64,000 bases of DNA, from positions 37,828 through 101,827 of the forward strand of contig JABVXV010000232.1 in assembly GCA_013365325.1 (NCBI GenBank). The letters are read 5' to 3'. Position 1 is the first letter of the stretch. The number at the start of each line of letters is the position of its first letter. The DNA is from Dipetalonema caudispina. Taxonomy: Eukaryota > Nematoda > Chromadorea > Rhabditida > Onchocercidae. Positions 13,364-25,700 of the stretch are shown one piece after another. Both the position numbers and the translations under genes were made by a program. The notes beneath the pieces were generated by a model. The model had not been told where the DNA came from. It was given only the letters and a program-made list of their open reading frames with translations, and ran no database searches.

Positions 13364-16300
13364 CTAAAAAAAAAAGAAAAAAAAAGAATTAAAAAAAAAA
13401 AAAACAAACATATAAAATACGCAAAAATGTAAACAACGGTTAAAATTCCTGTTGATTCCAGTAATTAATTAGTAGAATAAGCAAGAAATTCATTCCATAT
13501 TAATATTAAAGAAGACTAGCTAATTTAGTTCTCATATTTTTACCCTTATAAATTTGAATAAATTATCTCCTAGAAAATTTCTCAATGTATATCATCGCAG
13601 AAAAATGCGAACGGACAATTGGATATCGGTGTAGCGGATGAATGTGCCAATTGTTGCTATGAAAGACTGATGACACAAATTTCATTCGTTTAAATTTCGA
13701 ACAATTCTACAATCTTGAGAAAGAAAATAAAGTTAAAATTTGAAAGACTGGGAAAAAAAGAAAAAAAAAAAAATGCACGAATAATGATGACTGATCTGTT
13801 GATGTTTTGTATCCTATTCAAGAAAATTCACAAGAAAATAAGTTTTTTGTCAATTAAATTCGTAACCAATTACACATTTGAAGATATAAATGATATTAAC
13901 ATTTTCTCAGTAATCTTTAAAATCCAAAGAAATCAGCAAAATGACCTGGAAAAAGTTGTTAATGAAGTGAGAAAATATTGACAAGAAGAAATAAAAACAC
14001 ATTAATATCGATGTACTAATTAATAGTGTGAATTTCATAAATACAATAATAGTTGTTATTCAATTATGAATAATTTTTCCTGACGAATTTATCTTAATCC
14101 ATAAAATAATTAGAAATTGAACAAAAAAAAAAAAAAAAAAGATTACAGATATTTTTCCCATAGATTTTTTAATTGCAGATAAATTTCACAAATATGAATT
14201 AAACTTCAATAAAAATTCATTCTAATCGAATAAAATAAAAAAAAAAAAAAAAAAAATATAAACGAAATATTAGGAGAAAGAATATGTAATACTTATAATT
14301 CCAGTTATTCTTAATTAAATCATTTATTTACATAGAAATTTCTTTGATCATTTTAATATTAATTTATAAATCATTTTAGTATTAATTTCAAAGTAAGAAT
14401 TCCAATCTTTTGACAAAATGTCTCATTGAAAAGATGAAATAATATTAAGTTCAAATAGTTTTACTAATAGAGAATGAAGTACTTCATTAATGAAAAGTAT
14501 ATCGTCTTAATAGATAATTTAATCAATTTCAAGTGTAACATTTAGAAGTATCGCTTATTGTGAAAAATACAATGTTCGATACTTTTTGAAATATGAGTAA
14601 ATGAGCATTGATGCAAAATATTTTCGATTGTTGTTCTGTCCAATTTCGTGAACTAAATTTTCATCATGTTTCCTTCGTGCTTCCCGTATTATCATTATTT
14701 CATGAAAACACTGAACATATAATCAATCATCACACAGTGAATCTTTTCCAAGAGTCTAACGATATAACCCACGTGCCTCACGTAGCTTCTTCACCTTTTC
14801 TATCGGATATCATAGTGTTCCTCAGAAAGAGAATGCTTTTGAATGTTTTATCGTATAAGCATTGAGTGATACTGGTTCTTACGTAAAATCCCGAAATTTG
14901 TCGTTCTTCCTCCCTGTTACTCAATATTACCTTTCACATTACCATCTCAACTACTAACATTTCCCTGATATTTTAATCTAACGATATGAAATTTCGATGC
15001 AAAAGTGACGCTTTTTTTTTTTGACGGAAATGTATACTGCACGGATTCTTAACATCCGGGTCACTACTGAAAAAGAATTCCAGAACAATCATTCGATGTC
15101 GCAATTTATGCTTGGCACCCTTCCAAAACTTCTCTTTACAATGTCTTTCGCAATCCTGTTATTGCTAACTACGGCACGGCATTGCAGAAATATCACTCAA
15201 ACAGGTCATTATGGAATAAAAAGAACATGGGCTAAATGTCGAAAAAAGTCACGTCGAATCTCTCGTAAACCGAAACAATATTTTGACTAGAACGCATTGA
15301 ATCCGTTTCAGTCACTGAAACTTCTTCAAATATGCTCAGTATCGGTTAATCCAACAGAATGTTACTGGCACTCCATCTGAAGGTATAATGTATCAGGTGT
15401 AATATATATGAGTAGGGACTAGGGAAGATACATTTATTCGGGGCTGGTTGAATGCAGACTATGCTTATAACGTTAGTTTGGGTTTTGTGTCCAGTCCGAT
15501 GAAATATCCCGAAACAAACATTTCCTGAAATTTATACGAACAAATAAGGACAATCAAAAACAAGCAATAATATGCAAAAGCGACAACCTTACTTGATCCC
15601 AACCCTGGATGTAGATGGTATTTCAAAGTCTATAAATCAAAACATTACGACCTATCCTTTTGTCCACTTCACGATTAATACGCAAATTTTACTTAACACA
15701 CATGGCGACAATACATGAAGTCATATCCCCCAAGACGACTGGAAGCAAAAACGTAATAGGCAAGAAATAACTGTCACAAACAGCTCGTTAAGATTGGGAT
15801 TTTCCAAATATAAAATTTAACGAGAAAATTAGAACTACTGGCAAAAAAAACGAACAATTAGATATCCTCCAAATCAAAACTATGGTACGATAAAATACCA
15901 TACTGCTGCCTTCGATAAAATTTCATGTTAAGGATATATTCAAATTCAATTCATGTAAACATCCATAGTATACGAGGGCTATTACGAACTTAAGCAAAAA
16001 AATGACGCTAAACTTTCTGACTGCTATTCAGAATAAGTAAAGGGAAACAAATGGGTGACATAAATTCGGAGCAATAATTAATTTCGATCGGTCAAAGTTC
16101 TCTAGCCCTGCTTTTTTGTAAGTATCGTGGAATAAAGAACATGCAAAAACTGAGCATTGTCTGTTAAGATGTTCTTAAAAGCTCAAAAATACCGCAGTGC
16201 ATCATAAAGGGCCTCGACCTGTCGAGAAAAAGCAGTTACCTGTAGATGGAAAAATACATATGTTTTTAACACATATCATGGATGAAACTGATTGTTTTAC

Positions 16301-16460
16301 GCGAAACAAGTGGAAACTTATAATTATTCATCAAACCAAGGAAAAAAAAAAACAAGTTCAAAAAAAAAAAGAAAAAAAAACACGAAAACGATCATTTGGA
16401 AAAGACAGCGACGGTAAAGTGGCCTTAGTTCACTTATTCGACTTGTCCTGTTCTTTCTGC
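13364..16460. other. Intergenic region with possible missing 5' exon of the membrane protein and 14-3-3 3'UTR
   Basis: AT-rich, with A runs at about 14123-14141 and 14237-14256. The 14-3-3 3'UTR must begin at 16460. The first exon of the tyrosine-motif protein should lie here but none was convincing. A plus-strand reading frame from the ATG at 15030 to 15290 encodes a hydrophobic stretch (LLFTMSFAILLLLTTARHC) followed by a basic tail. It has no recognised relatives and I do not call it a gene. Confidence 0.4.
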
Positions 16461-19400
16461 TTAATTGCCACCTGCTTCACCCGCTTGCTCACCACCTTCC
16501 TGATCGTCCGCGCCAGTGTCCGATGTCCACAGAGTAAGGTTGTCACGAAGGAGCTGCATGATTAAAGTGCTGTCCTTGTAGGAATCCTCGTTTAGGGTGT
16601 CCAACTCGGCAATTGCATCGTCGAATGCCTATAAACAAAATTCAATCAAATATATGTAATGGGAATAACACCTACTTACATCAGTACTGGGTTATTGTAA
16701 CGAATGTGGGCATATCTCTTGCAGTAAAACTGAAACATCCTCGCAACGAAAAGAAGTGGTTTTTTACTGAATTCAAACTAGGAGAACAAAGGAGCTCCAC
16801 ATGAATCAAATTTCCGGAGTGGATATTCTGAGTAGATGTCGATGTGGCACCAATCAGCTTATACCCACCACTGCATCTGATTGAAATTGAAAACATAAAT
16901 GAGGGAGAAATGAAGCAAAGGGAAGCAATAAACAGTAGAAGTATACGCATAACGAATGGACAATACTCCTCCAAAATTTCTATTCCCAGATTTACGGGAT
17001 GAACGCCAAAACCAACGGATGGCACCTAAGCCGCCATTAGCACTTCTTTGTGAGCACCATCCATAACGTGGCACAGAAGCCGAGCTTAATTTGTCTTCTA
17101 ATGAGTCTGGCCCAATTCAGGAGGATGAATAATAACTGATGATGCTAATCGTAACCAGTTTATGTATACATGTGTTTAATTGAATTCCCCCCGTGGCAAC
17201 ATCAATTACTTGTAAATCAATAATAAAGAAGCCCCGAGAAAGACAAAAAAGTGAAAAAAAGAATGCAGCGATGAGAAAAAGCGCATGCATTGATGTTAAC
17301 ACTCGCACACTCACAAATTCTATCCTATAATTTTTAAAAGAATCTCTGAATGCTCTGCCTTAGACTTCTGAGTTTTAATCATTACGCAACTAGAAAAAGA
17401 AATACACTACGCTACTCGTATGACATGCACAAGTAATCTAATGCCTGAAAATTGTCCTACTGATTGACCGCTATGGTGCTTAATGAACTGACAGGCAGCG
17501 CAAAATTTATTTCTATGCCCTATATTTTCCCTTAGGCTTTCAAAGTTGCGATGCCTTTCCAATTCTTCAATTCCGATCAAAACAGTTAATTTGCTGAAGC
17601 ATTCCTACTTCCTTCAGCTAATGGCAAGCGTCATGATGTTTCAAAGCTGAGTTCTGTAAGTATCTTATCTTATTGAATCGGTAACCTTAGGAAGACGATT
17701 TTTGTTAAAAATACCAGAAAACCTATTTTAAATGTTAATTTACATACCCACACATGCATTTTCGGAAGCAGAAGCGATTACTCGACGTGCTTTGAGGCCC
17801 TCAACACTTCAACTTTCCCGTACTACCCAGAACACCGGATCCCGGAGACCTACGAAAAATTATCAACCCGCAAAAGCCTGTCTAAAACCCATGTGGAACG
17901 CAAATTTAAAATTCCTAACGAAATAAGATACAGTCCCCATTTTTTTAAACTGAGAAATTGACTGCCAATGAACTGTAAACAAATACAGTATCGCTCAAGC
18001 TCCTGACCAGTTTACATCCACTTAGCTTAGCAGAAGCATTTCGGACCGTAACTATACTACAATAAAACACTTCTCCAAAAGTTTTCAGTTTACGGTCCTC
18101 AAGTTTCTGCACGCAAAAGTAATCGGAAGTCATCAGTAGTAATGTAAATGTAAGAGTAGCAAAAGAAGAGAGCCTCAGGCGGCAGCAGCAATATGTATTT
18201 GTCAAGTGTCGGCCGAATAATAAGTCGGAACATTCAATGTTTCGCCGACCGGCACTTTACAGGATCCGGCCCACCTGTTTGGCGAGTTGACATGCACGAT
18301 CGGGGCTCGATGAAATCTCGTAGAAGAAGACACTATAATTTAGAGCGAGGCCCAAACGAACTGGATGGGTAGTCGAAAGTTGTGCCTTGGCAATCTCAAG
18401 TGCCTCCGAGTAGGCTTTCTGACCCGCATCCGCCACCGCTGAAACAAACATAAACCAACCATTCGAGTGGCAATAATATAAAATGAACCCGTCTTCACGC
18501 ACCTGTTTAGCAAGTTGACAGGCCTTGTCTGGCGCATTCAGTATCTCGTAGTAGAATACCGAAAAATTGAGTGCAAGCCCAAGCCGGATCGGATGTGTGG
18601 GCTGCATTTTGTCCTTCGCGATATCGAATGCTTCCTGGTAGGACTGCTGTGACTTCTCCACTACCACTAAATAGAACAGAGAACCACCGGTCAGCAGCAA
18701 CAAACTCAAACTTCAACTCTTCTATTCCTCAGTATGGCAAAGGGCGCATATTCACAGCGAACGAAAGCCGTGTTAACGCATGACTAGCTATTTATTTCAA
18801 TAAGTGCAGTGATTCCAAACGACCCCCGCCTATCTGGGGTTACGGATTAAAAAGTTCTAATTACAACACCGCAAGAGAAAAAACTTCTTGCTTCATAAAC
18901 ACTATTCCATTCCCCGTCATTTTGACAGTTCAACTACAATTGCTGTTGGGACAGCAATGCTTGAACCAACACAGTGCGCCATATAGCACAATCAATTTGT
19001 AGGTCTTCTCTTACCGACCAATATATATGCTACGGCTCTACATACTTGCTTACAGGTCAGCTAAAGCTGACCACTGTATGCCGTCCATGTAGACAAATCT
19101 GTGCTCGTAGTATGAAGCATTTTTTGTACTTCAATCGATGTCGTCAACTACTAAAACTCGATGTAGTAAATCAAGTAATTATAAGTTATGCTTACCGTTG
19201 CGATCATCTCCACTTGCGACTTCAGCCAAATATCGGTAGTAATCACCCTTCATCTTCAAGTAGAACACCTTCGATTCAGGATTACCTGCTTTCGGAATGA
19301 GGTATTTGTCCAGAAGATTCTAAAACAAATGCTCTGTATAGATCTGAATCAACGCTCCACAAGTCAACTTTTAAATCTTCCCATGTTAATGGTAATCAAA

Positions 19401-20874
19401 AACATTTCCAAAGTGTACAAACATATGCAACATCTGAGAATTTCTGTTCAAAACTACTTCAATATTACATAGCAAAGGTTTGTTTGGATGAAGACTTACC
19501 AATACATCCTGGCAAATATCTCGCAATTCCTTCTCAACCTTTTCGCGATATTCTTTTGCCATCTGTTGCTTTTTCTCCGAACCTTCGGTCTTCTGTTCAA
19601 TCGATGATATTACCCGCCATGACGAGCGTCGTGCCCCGACTACATTCTGAAACAAATACACTGTTTTCATTCCCATTACCTTAATCGCGTTTTTTACAAA
19701 CACTCTTTCTGTAAGCATCTCAACTTCAACGGAAATGATCGATTACAATTTCTGTTTTCCTCTTCATATAATCTACTTTTATCTTTTTACTAACAAGTCA
19801 GAAAGTTCGTCCGAAGCTTCTGGAACTTCTGACATCAACAAACACGGTAGTGCTCCACATGTCTTCATGTCTACTTTCCCTGCATACCAATCAATTGACG
19901 ATGTCCTTACTGTTAGTACACAGCACAACGCTCAGCAGCTATAGGCAACGCGCAACGAGCACAACCTCTATGAGGCCTGAAGAAAGACAGCACATATGTG
20001 CGCTGAAGGGTTAGAGAGGTGCTGAGCGAATTCAACCGAGCCCACTGAGTAACTACTACGATAATCGATAAGCCATTTGATGCGTTCACCCAAACTATCC
20101 AGCAAACCGCTAAGGAGATTCCTATTATCTAATATGGCGATCTGCTTCTGTTCTCTCTCCTTCACCATTCTGTTCCTTCCTCTTTTCTTCTTTCTTCTAC
20201 ATATCGCAAGTCTACTTTAAATCCATCAATTTCTTGATTCTATTCTTGCATGAACCTTTGATAACTCCACTAATCTGACTCCATGGAATGACCAAATGTT
20301 ATTTAATACCCATGAAGGTTCACAGTGAAAAACCAAGCTTAATACTACACTTAATATCACACTGAAATATTACAACTTTATAAAATGAACTGAAAAACAC
20401 AAACAAAAAAGTAAAAAACCGGAAGAAATAGGCTAACCTTGTAAGCAACGGAGAGCAAATTACGCTCTTCATTTGAAAGTTCTGCACCCAATTCGGTGAC
20501 TCGCTTCATCGACTGAGCCATGTCGTCGTATCGCTCAGCCTAAGAAACAAACGACCGTTCACATATTCAATTAATTTACTAAACAGTACCGTAGTTCTAC
20601 CATTAACGTCATGCTAACTGATTTTAAGTTCTACCATAAACATCATACTAATTGGTTTTTTAAATGCTGCTAACACCTTTACCAGTACAATCTGGGTACT
20701 TGTATTGACAGAAGCCCATCTACCTATTTACCAACTATTACCAACTTTGCAAGTGCATAATTTTCATGGATGAAATATACTTGTAAAACATTTCCCACCA
20801 TAAATCATCACCACACAACTAACCTGTTCGGCAAGTTTGGCGCGTTGAACAAGTTCATCTTTGTTTTCTGCCAT
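16461..20874 (-). CDS. ftt-2: 14-3-3 protein with mutually exclusive exon 5
   Basis: Dimeric cytoplasmic adaptor that binds phosphoserine/phosphothreonine peptides. Exons: 20874-20824, 20539-20438, 19646-19500, 19319-19196, then either 18666-18503 (5A) or 18438-18275 (5B), then 16628-16461 (TAA stop). Either choice gives 251 residues, normal for the family (about 245-250). Visible landmarks: [76 protein letters not shown]. The phosphate-pocket residues correspond to K51, R58, R129 and Y130 here. The acidic glycine-rich C-terminus ([15 protein letters not shown]) is typical. The 5A form resembles C. elegans FTT-2 more than PAR-5, which is why I chose the symbol. The start ATG follows ACCGAG; an acceptor-like TTGTTAG lies about 35 bases upstream. 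All junctions are in phase. Confidence 0.96.
18206..18255 (-). promoter_or_regulatory. Intronic hairpin just downstream of 14-3-3 exon 5B
   Basis: Arms 18206-18216 and 18245-18255 can pair at about nine or ten of eleven positions in the transcript, counting G-U pairs, with a loop of about 28 bases. The stem is GC-rich in an otherwise AT-rich intron and starts about 20 bases after the exon 5B donor. Stems in this position can influence donor choice; a role here is inference. Confidence 0.4.
18275..18438 (-). CDS. ftt-2: 14-3-3 alternative exon 5B (divergent form)
   Basis: Also 164 bases, acceptor GTTTGTTTCAG and donor GTGGGCC, and in the same phase as 5A. It encodes the same 55-residue segment but differs in sequence: [20 protein letters not shown], then [19 protein letters not shown] and [13 protein letters not shown]. 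By my count 33 of 55 residues match 5A. The LGLALN and YEI ligand-groove residues are kept; changes cluster in the first third and in the LNAPDK to SSSPDR loop. The open reading frame, good splice sites and conserved core argue that it is functional, not a decayed copy. Confidence 0.88.
18503..18666 (-). CDS. ftt-2: 14-3-3 alternative exon 5A (conserved form)
   Basis: 164 bases, acceptor CTATTTAG and donor GTGCGTG. It encodes residues 142-196, starting [14 protein letters not shown] and ending DKACQLAKQ, with the canonical [11 protein letters not shown] and FYYEILN. The ligand-contacting Asn of LGLALN and the Glu of YYEI are present. This version is near-identical to what I recall of nematode and mammalian zeta-type proteins. 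Confidence 0.93.
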
Positions 20875-22014
20875 CTCGGTAAGTGCGTGATTTGAATACC
20901 TCTAGCAGCTAACAATAAACAGAGTAATGCCACTGTCCACACAATTCAGCTGAACAACAAATACGCAATTAAAATGGTTAAAGAAATGAGCGTCAAGCAA
21001 ATTATACCCAAAAACGACAAGAGAGTTGGTCTCTCCGTACAACTTTCTCTGGAGACAAAAGCAAGCTCCTCGGCTTTACCTGAAATAAACGCTACCTTAA
21101 ACAATTCACCACCTTTTTCTGCAGTTGAAATACATACAGACCAATAGTATCCTCAAAACTATTATGAATAAGGTAGAATATAAGAATCTCATAATATTAT
21201 CTTCTTCCATACCATTATTTAACGAAAGGTTCATATCTTACATGTTAGCTTTACACATAAGTTTCCAACCATTTCATCACACTACCAATTATAATAGTAA
21301 AATGCTATGCAATGAGATGTAATACACTCTTACACAGATTTCACTCTACAAACTGTGTGAGAGAAAAAGATAGGGAATGGATAGAGAAGGCAAGAAGAGA
21401 GTTCCATTGTGACGTCTAATCGAAGATGTAGAATTTCCAACATTATATACACAAAAATTAGAGTGTAGATAACGAAAAGTTAACGATATGATCAATTCTT
21501 AAACTAAAATTCTACACAAAAATGCAGTTAACTATTTAATTCCACAAGCTAACAAAAAAAAGAAAAAAAAAATAAAAAAAAATTAATTGAACACAAAAAT
21601 CATTATACAACTGATAACAAACTAATATTAGAAATAAACATAATGTATGTAGAATAATTAGAACAAATTCTGATAAAGATCTTCAAAGATTGATCAAAAA
21701 ATGTTGCAATTAGTAAGTGAAATAGAAGAAATATAACTTTACAAATTTACTCTATAAGACTAACTTAAACCATTTCACTCATTTCGTTAAATTTTCCTAC
21801 ATATTTCTATACTATAGCATAATAGCAAATGTAATAATTTTTAGCCTAAAAATGATAAAATAAAAGAAAATGAGTGAGTGTGAAATATTCGCAGGTAAAA
21901 AATTTGTGAGATAAATATTATCACCCCATAAGTAGCAATGAGTAAGCAAACGAAGAAGATGCTATTATTAACAATCACAAAAATGAATTTACTCCAACAA
22001 CAACGAGCAAGTAA

Positions 22015-22054
22015 TATACATACATACATACATACATACACATACACATACACA

Positions 22055-22086
<32 letters not shown>

Positions 22087-22114
22087 CATATACACATACA
22101 TACATACATACATA
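22015..22114. repeat. TACA/CA/TA microsatellite
   Basis: Compound run of TACA, CACATA and TA units, about 100 bases. Reading frames across it on both strands are repeat artefacts. Confidence 0.95.
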
Positions 22115-22136
22115 TGCAACAACTGATCAACAATAA

Positions 22137-22181
22137 TGACAGACATAGACAGACAGGATGACAGACAGGGTGACAGACAGT
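22137..22181. repeat. GACA-type simple repeat
   Basis: Imperfect GACA tetramers (gacagaca, gatgacagaca, ggtgacagaca), directly after the TACA microsatellite and separated from it by about 20 bases. Confidence 0.85.
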
Positions 22182-22323
22182 ATAGAATAGTAGTAAATAC
22201 ATCCTTATAGCCTGAACTATACGACCCGACCTCCCAAGCAGTATGCGAAGAGGACAAATGGCAGGCAAGTAGATGTGTATATATGTATGTGTACTAGCAG
22301 ACAATCATACAACAATAATTTAT

Positions 22324-22540
22324 AGGGATCGTATAATAAATAATCATATGAAATAGTGCTTAAAAAAATTTATTAAATATCAAAAATTAGCAGGTTAAAT
22401 TAAATTAAATTTGTTGAATTTTTGAATATTTACATATGAAATTTATGTAAATCATATAAAATTAAAATTTTAAATGTATAATATTTAAATTTAGATTACA
22501 TTGATTGAGAATTTTAAAGCGGATGATTGCAAGGGAACGT
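22324..22540. repeat. Diverged tandem unit, copy 1
   Basis: Begins AGGGATCGT, followed by CATATGAAATAGTGC, then a long AT-rich middle, and ends near GCGGATGATTGCAAGGGA. The same ordered blocks recur in copy 2, offset by 254 bases at the left end and 242 at the right. Confidence 0.65.
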
Positions 22541-22577
22541 CGATTTAGTTGACTCCGCCTCACATAACAATTCTTAC

Positions 22578-22780
22578 AGGGATCGTCTCAAAAATTCATA
22601 TGAAATAGTGCCTATATATTTAAAATTAATTATTTTAGATTATTTTACAATTATTAATTATAATTTTAATTATGAAAATTTGGCTGAATTTCTTAATTGA
22701 AAAATATCAAAATTTTAATTTTATTTTAATTTATTAGATAAGCAATTAGAAGAGGTCAATGCGGATGATTCCAGGGGATA
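22578..22780. repeat. Diverged tandem unit, copy 2
   Basis: Begins AGGGATCGT, then CATATGAAATAGTGC, an AT-rich middle, and ends GCGGATGATTCCAGGGGA. Only the ends are well conserved with copy 1, a pattern that can come from an old non-autonomous element or a decayed tandem repeat. Confidence 0.65.
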
Positions 22781-25129
22781 TTCCACTTTTTGGCTGCTGT
22801 TTTTGATCTGGAAGAATCGGTGCGTACGTGCAAAGGGAGCGGGCAATATTCACTTCCCTCTTCCCTCCTTTTCAGTGAATTTAAAATTTAGCCCGGGATT
22901 TGAGGGTAAAAATTTCGCGGGATAATTCCCGGAAGTTTTGTGAATATCTCTCTACCACTATTCATCGGTTATCATTGTGATCGTTGATGAGAAATTGTTC
23001 AATTTTCACAAGATATCATTGTTGATTGGTACTTGCTAATGGAATAGCTGAAAAAGGATATTGCAGAAAAATTGGAAAGGGAAAGAATACAATAAATTTA
23101 GTCTTTAAACTTATTTTACAACATTTTCTTTTGTTGATTTGTCGTATTCTTGAATTTCTCTTTCCGGCTTCACTTAGATCAAATAAATGTTCCTGATCCT
23201 GAATAGCTAATGAGATGTTTCTGAGCCAAGAAATTATCGAGAATATCCGAAAATTTTCTCGTGCAACGAAAATAACTGTATTTTTTTTTTAGCTTTGCTT
23301 TGTTACTTCAACTTTTTGTTTTTGTGTATTTAATTTTTGAATTGATTAGTTAATTCAATTGAAATATTACAAGAGTGGAGATTTTTGATTGCTAAGCTAA
23401 AAATGATAGAAATACCATGATATATGTATCAGTGATAGGTAATGGAGGGAGAGTGTATCATACGCTGTCGGTGATGTTCTTCCAACAAAGAGACGCTAAC
23501 ACCTGTCCTAAACGTTACATTTTCGGCATGGTAATTTCATCAAATTAGTGAAATTTTGGGTATGAAAGGAGGTTTAAAATTCAAATTTGAAATTGACTAA
23601 TTTATCAAATTTAAATGAAAATTGTTTAATTTTGTTTTTTAAATTAGCTCTTCCCGTTTTTTTGAATTTTACACTGGAATCAAATCACACATGGTTATTT
23701 CATAATTGTGAGAAAGATACGAAAGTATACTTTTAGAATATGCAGAAATAAATTTAAAAGTTGCATAATGATGACATTTGTTGTTTTATATTAAATATTA
23801 AAACTTTGATAATTCGTTGTATCAATTTGAACAAACTATTGTATAATATTGGCATGGCATGTCATGATCATTCTTTTGATAGAAAACGATAAAACAATGA
23901 TGAGATGAAAAATGAATTGAGAAATTAATTCTTTTCATTTCATTTTACATTAATTATTTTTGAAGAGTAGACTCATTCAATTTTACATCTTCAAGCAGAA
24001 TAAATTTTCTCAATTTTTCCAGCAGTCCAATTTAGTATTTATTTCAAGGAAAAGTAATTAAACAGTATCAATGATTTGAGGACATTTCAATTGTCATGAG
24101 GGAATTTAAGCAAACATAAAACAAATTATATCTCTAGTATGCACATATATATATTTGAAATGTAACCGTATTGTTTATCTTCAAAATGAAATAATGATAA
24201 AAGGATATATTTAATATATTGAATTCCAATATTTAAATAATGGTGAAATGAGTAAAAAAAAAAAAAAAATTCAATTTGTTTTGTCATCCAATATTTTAAT
24301 TTCTTTACTTTTGGGAATTGATCAATTGAGTCAATAATTAAATAATCAGTAAAGCTTTCCACTTATCCGGATGATTGGTAATGTGATATATTATTGGTGA
24401 AGATATGGAGGAATTCATGTCATTTGTCTTTTTTTACGACAATTGTTGTTGCTAGCCAATCCATTCGAGTTGCATTTAGTTGCGCAAAAACGAATTCATT
24501 TTCTCTGATGTGATTTGCGCATTTTTTTGAAATGTGAAATGAAATTAAGCATTTTGAATTATCCAACAGCCAATGATAGTCATCAGAGAATCGATTTTTA
24601 TTAAACATTATAATAAGCATCCTAATTATAAGTTTGCCTTTCAGTAGATCATTATTTGGAAATTCTTTTTTTTTTTCCCCAAAATCGATTTCGAATAATT
24701 TTTCGAGACTTTTCAAATTTTAATTTTTACAATCAGGTTTACTTGCTAGAAAGTACTGTACTTACATTTTCTCTATTACTTCATGTTGTTTTATCTCTTA
24801 AAAAGTCTCCAATCTCTTTTTTATAATCCACATAATCAATTTCTACCGGAGTCCCGGAGGAATCAAGAGAGATTTAAGCCATGCTTTTTCCCTCATAGCC
24901 TTTTCATTGCAATGATTGATAGTCTGAAAATTTTCGAATTAAACAAAAACAGAAAAAAAAAAAAAAAAAATCTTTTAAAAGGTTGGATTTGCTACAAATG
25001 TGAATGATTGTATGATTTAATATAAAACAAGTTTGTAGCTTTCCATTTTACAATTTCTTTTCCTCTATTACCATTCGATCATTGCTATAGCTAGATGATG
25101 ATGTTGCACAATTTTTCTAATTGAAGAAA

Positions 25130-25700
25130 AAAGAAAAAATTTTTTTTTTTTTTCTTAATTAAAAAAAAATTCCAATCAAGTAATTCTTTCAAATATTTTC
25201 ATAGCATTTTTTGAAAACCCAAATTCTAATTTCAGTTTTTTTTTTTTTTTTTTTTTTTTTTGCAATTCAATGAAACACTCTATCAACTTTACTCCAATAT
25301 TTTATGAGAATGCAAAAATTTAATGCGTTTTTTTTTTTTTTTTTTCATTTGTAATAATCATTATGATTCCGTCAGCTGTTCGTACTTCTCATATTTTTCT
25401 TTCCCTTCTTCTCTCATTTTATCAAAACTTATCATTTTTTTTTAACCTGACCAATGTTTTACTTTCAGTTATTGGAATTTATTGGAAATAAAATGAAAAA
25501 CAAAAATGAAGTATACTACACTTCAAACTATCATTCCTTTATGCTCTAATTAATAATCATTGATAGCATTGTTAGAATAACAAACTCAATTTTTACTTTT
25601 AATAACATATTTTTTGTTTGTTAAAGTTTGAAATCACTGGAGCAAGCAAGCTTCAATGAAATGTCTTTCAACTTTTTTTTTTTTTTTTATTTTATCAAAA
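25130..25700. repeat. Cluster of A/T homopolymers
   Basis: Runs of 12-25 T near 25140-25153, 25237-25261, 25329-25345 and 25672-25689, with shorter A runs between them, in sequence without coding potential. Confidence 0.8.

Noticed and set aside
13364..13407. Translating the poly-T tract from a Met codon as a signal peptide (MFFFFLILFFSFFFSG)
   Set aside because: The tract ends in a strong TTTTTTTTTTAG acceptor, so it is better explained as a polypyrimidine tract than as coding sequence; not fully excluded.
17735..17930. GC-richer stretch in the 14-3-3 intron, considered as a third alternative exon
   Set aside because: No frame on the minus strand shows 14-3-3 residues such as LGLALN or ACQLAK.
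21841..22304. Minus-strand frames of 109-138 codons rich in Tyr, Met, Cys and Ile
   Set aside because: They read through the TACA/TA microsatellite; composition is that of the repeat, with no domain or splice context.
24420..24716. 98-codon minus-strand frame starting MKSLEKLFEIDFGEKKK
   Set aside because: Composition follows the local AT content, it includes a poly-A-coded lysine run, and neighbouring exons or splice sites are absent.
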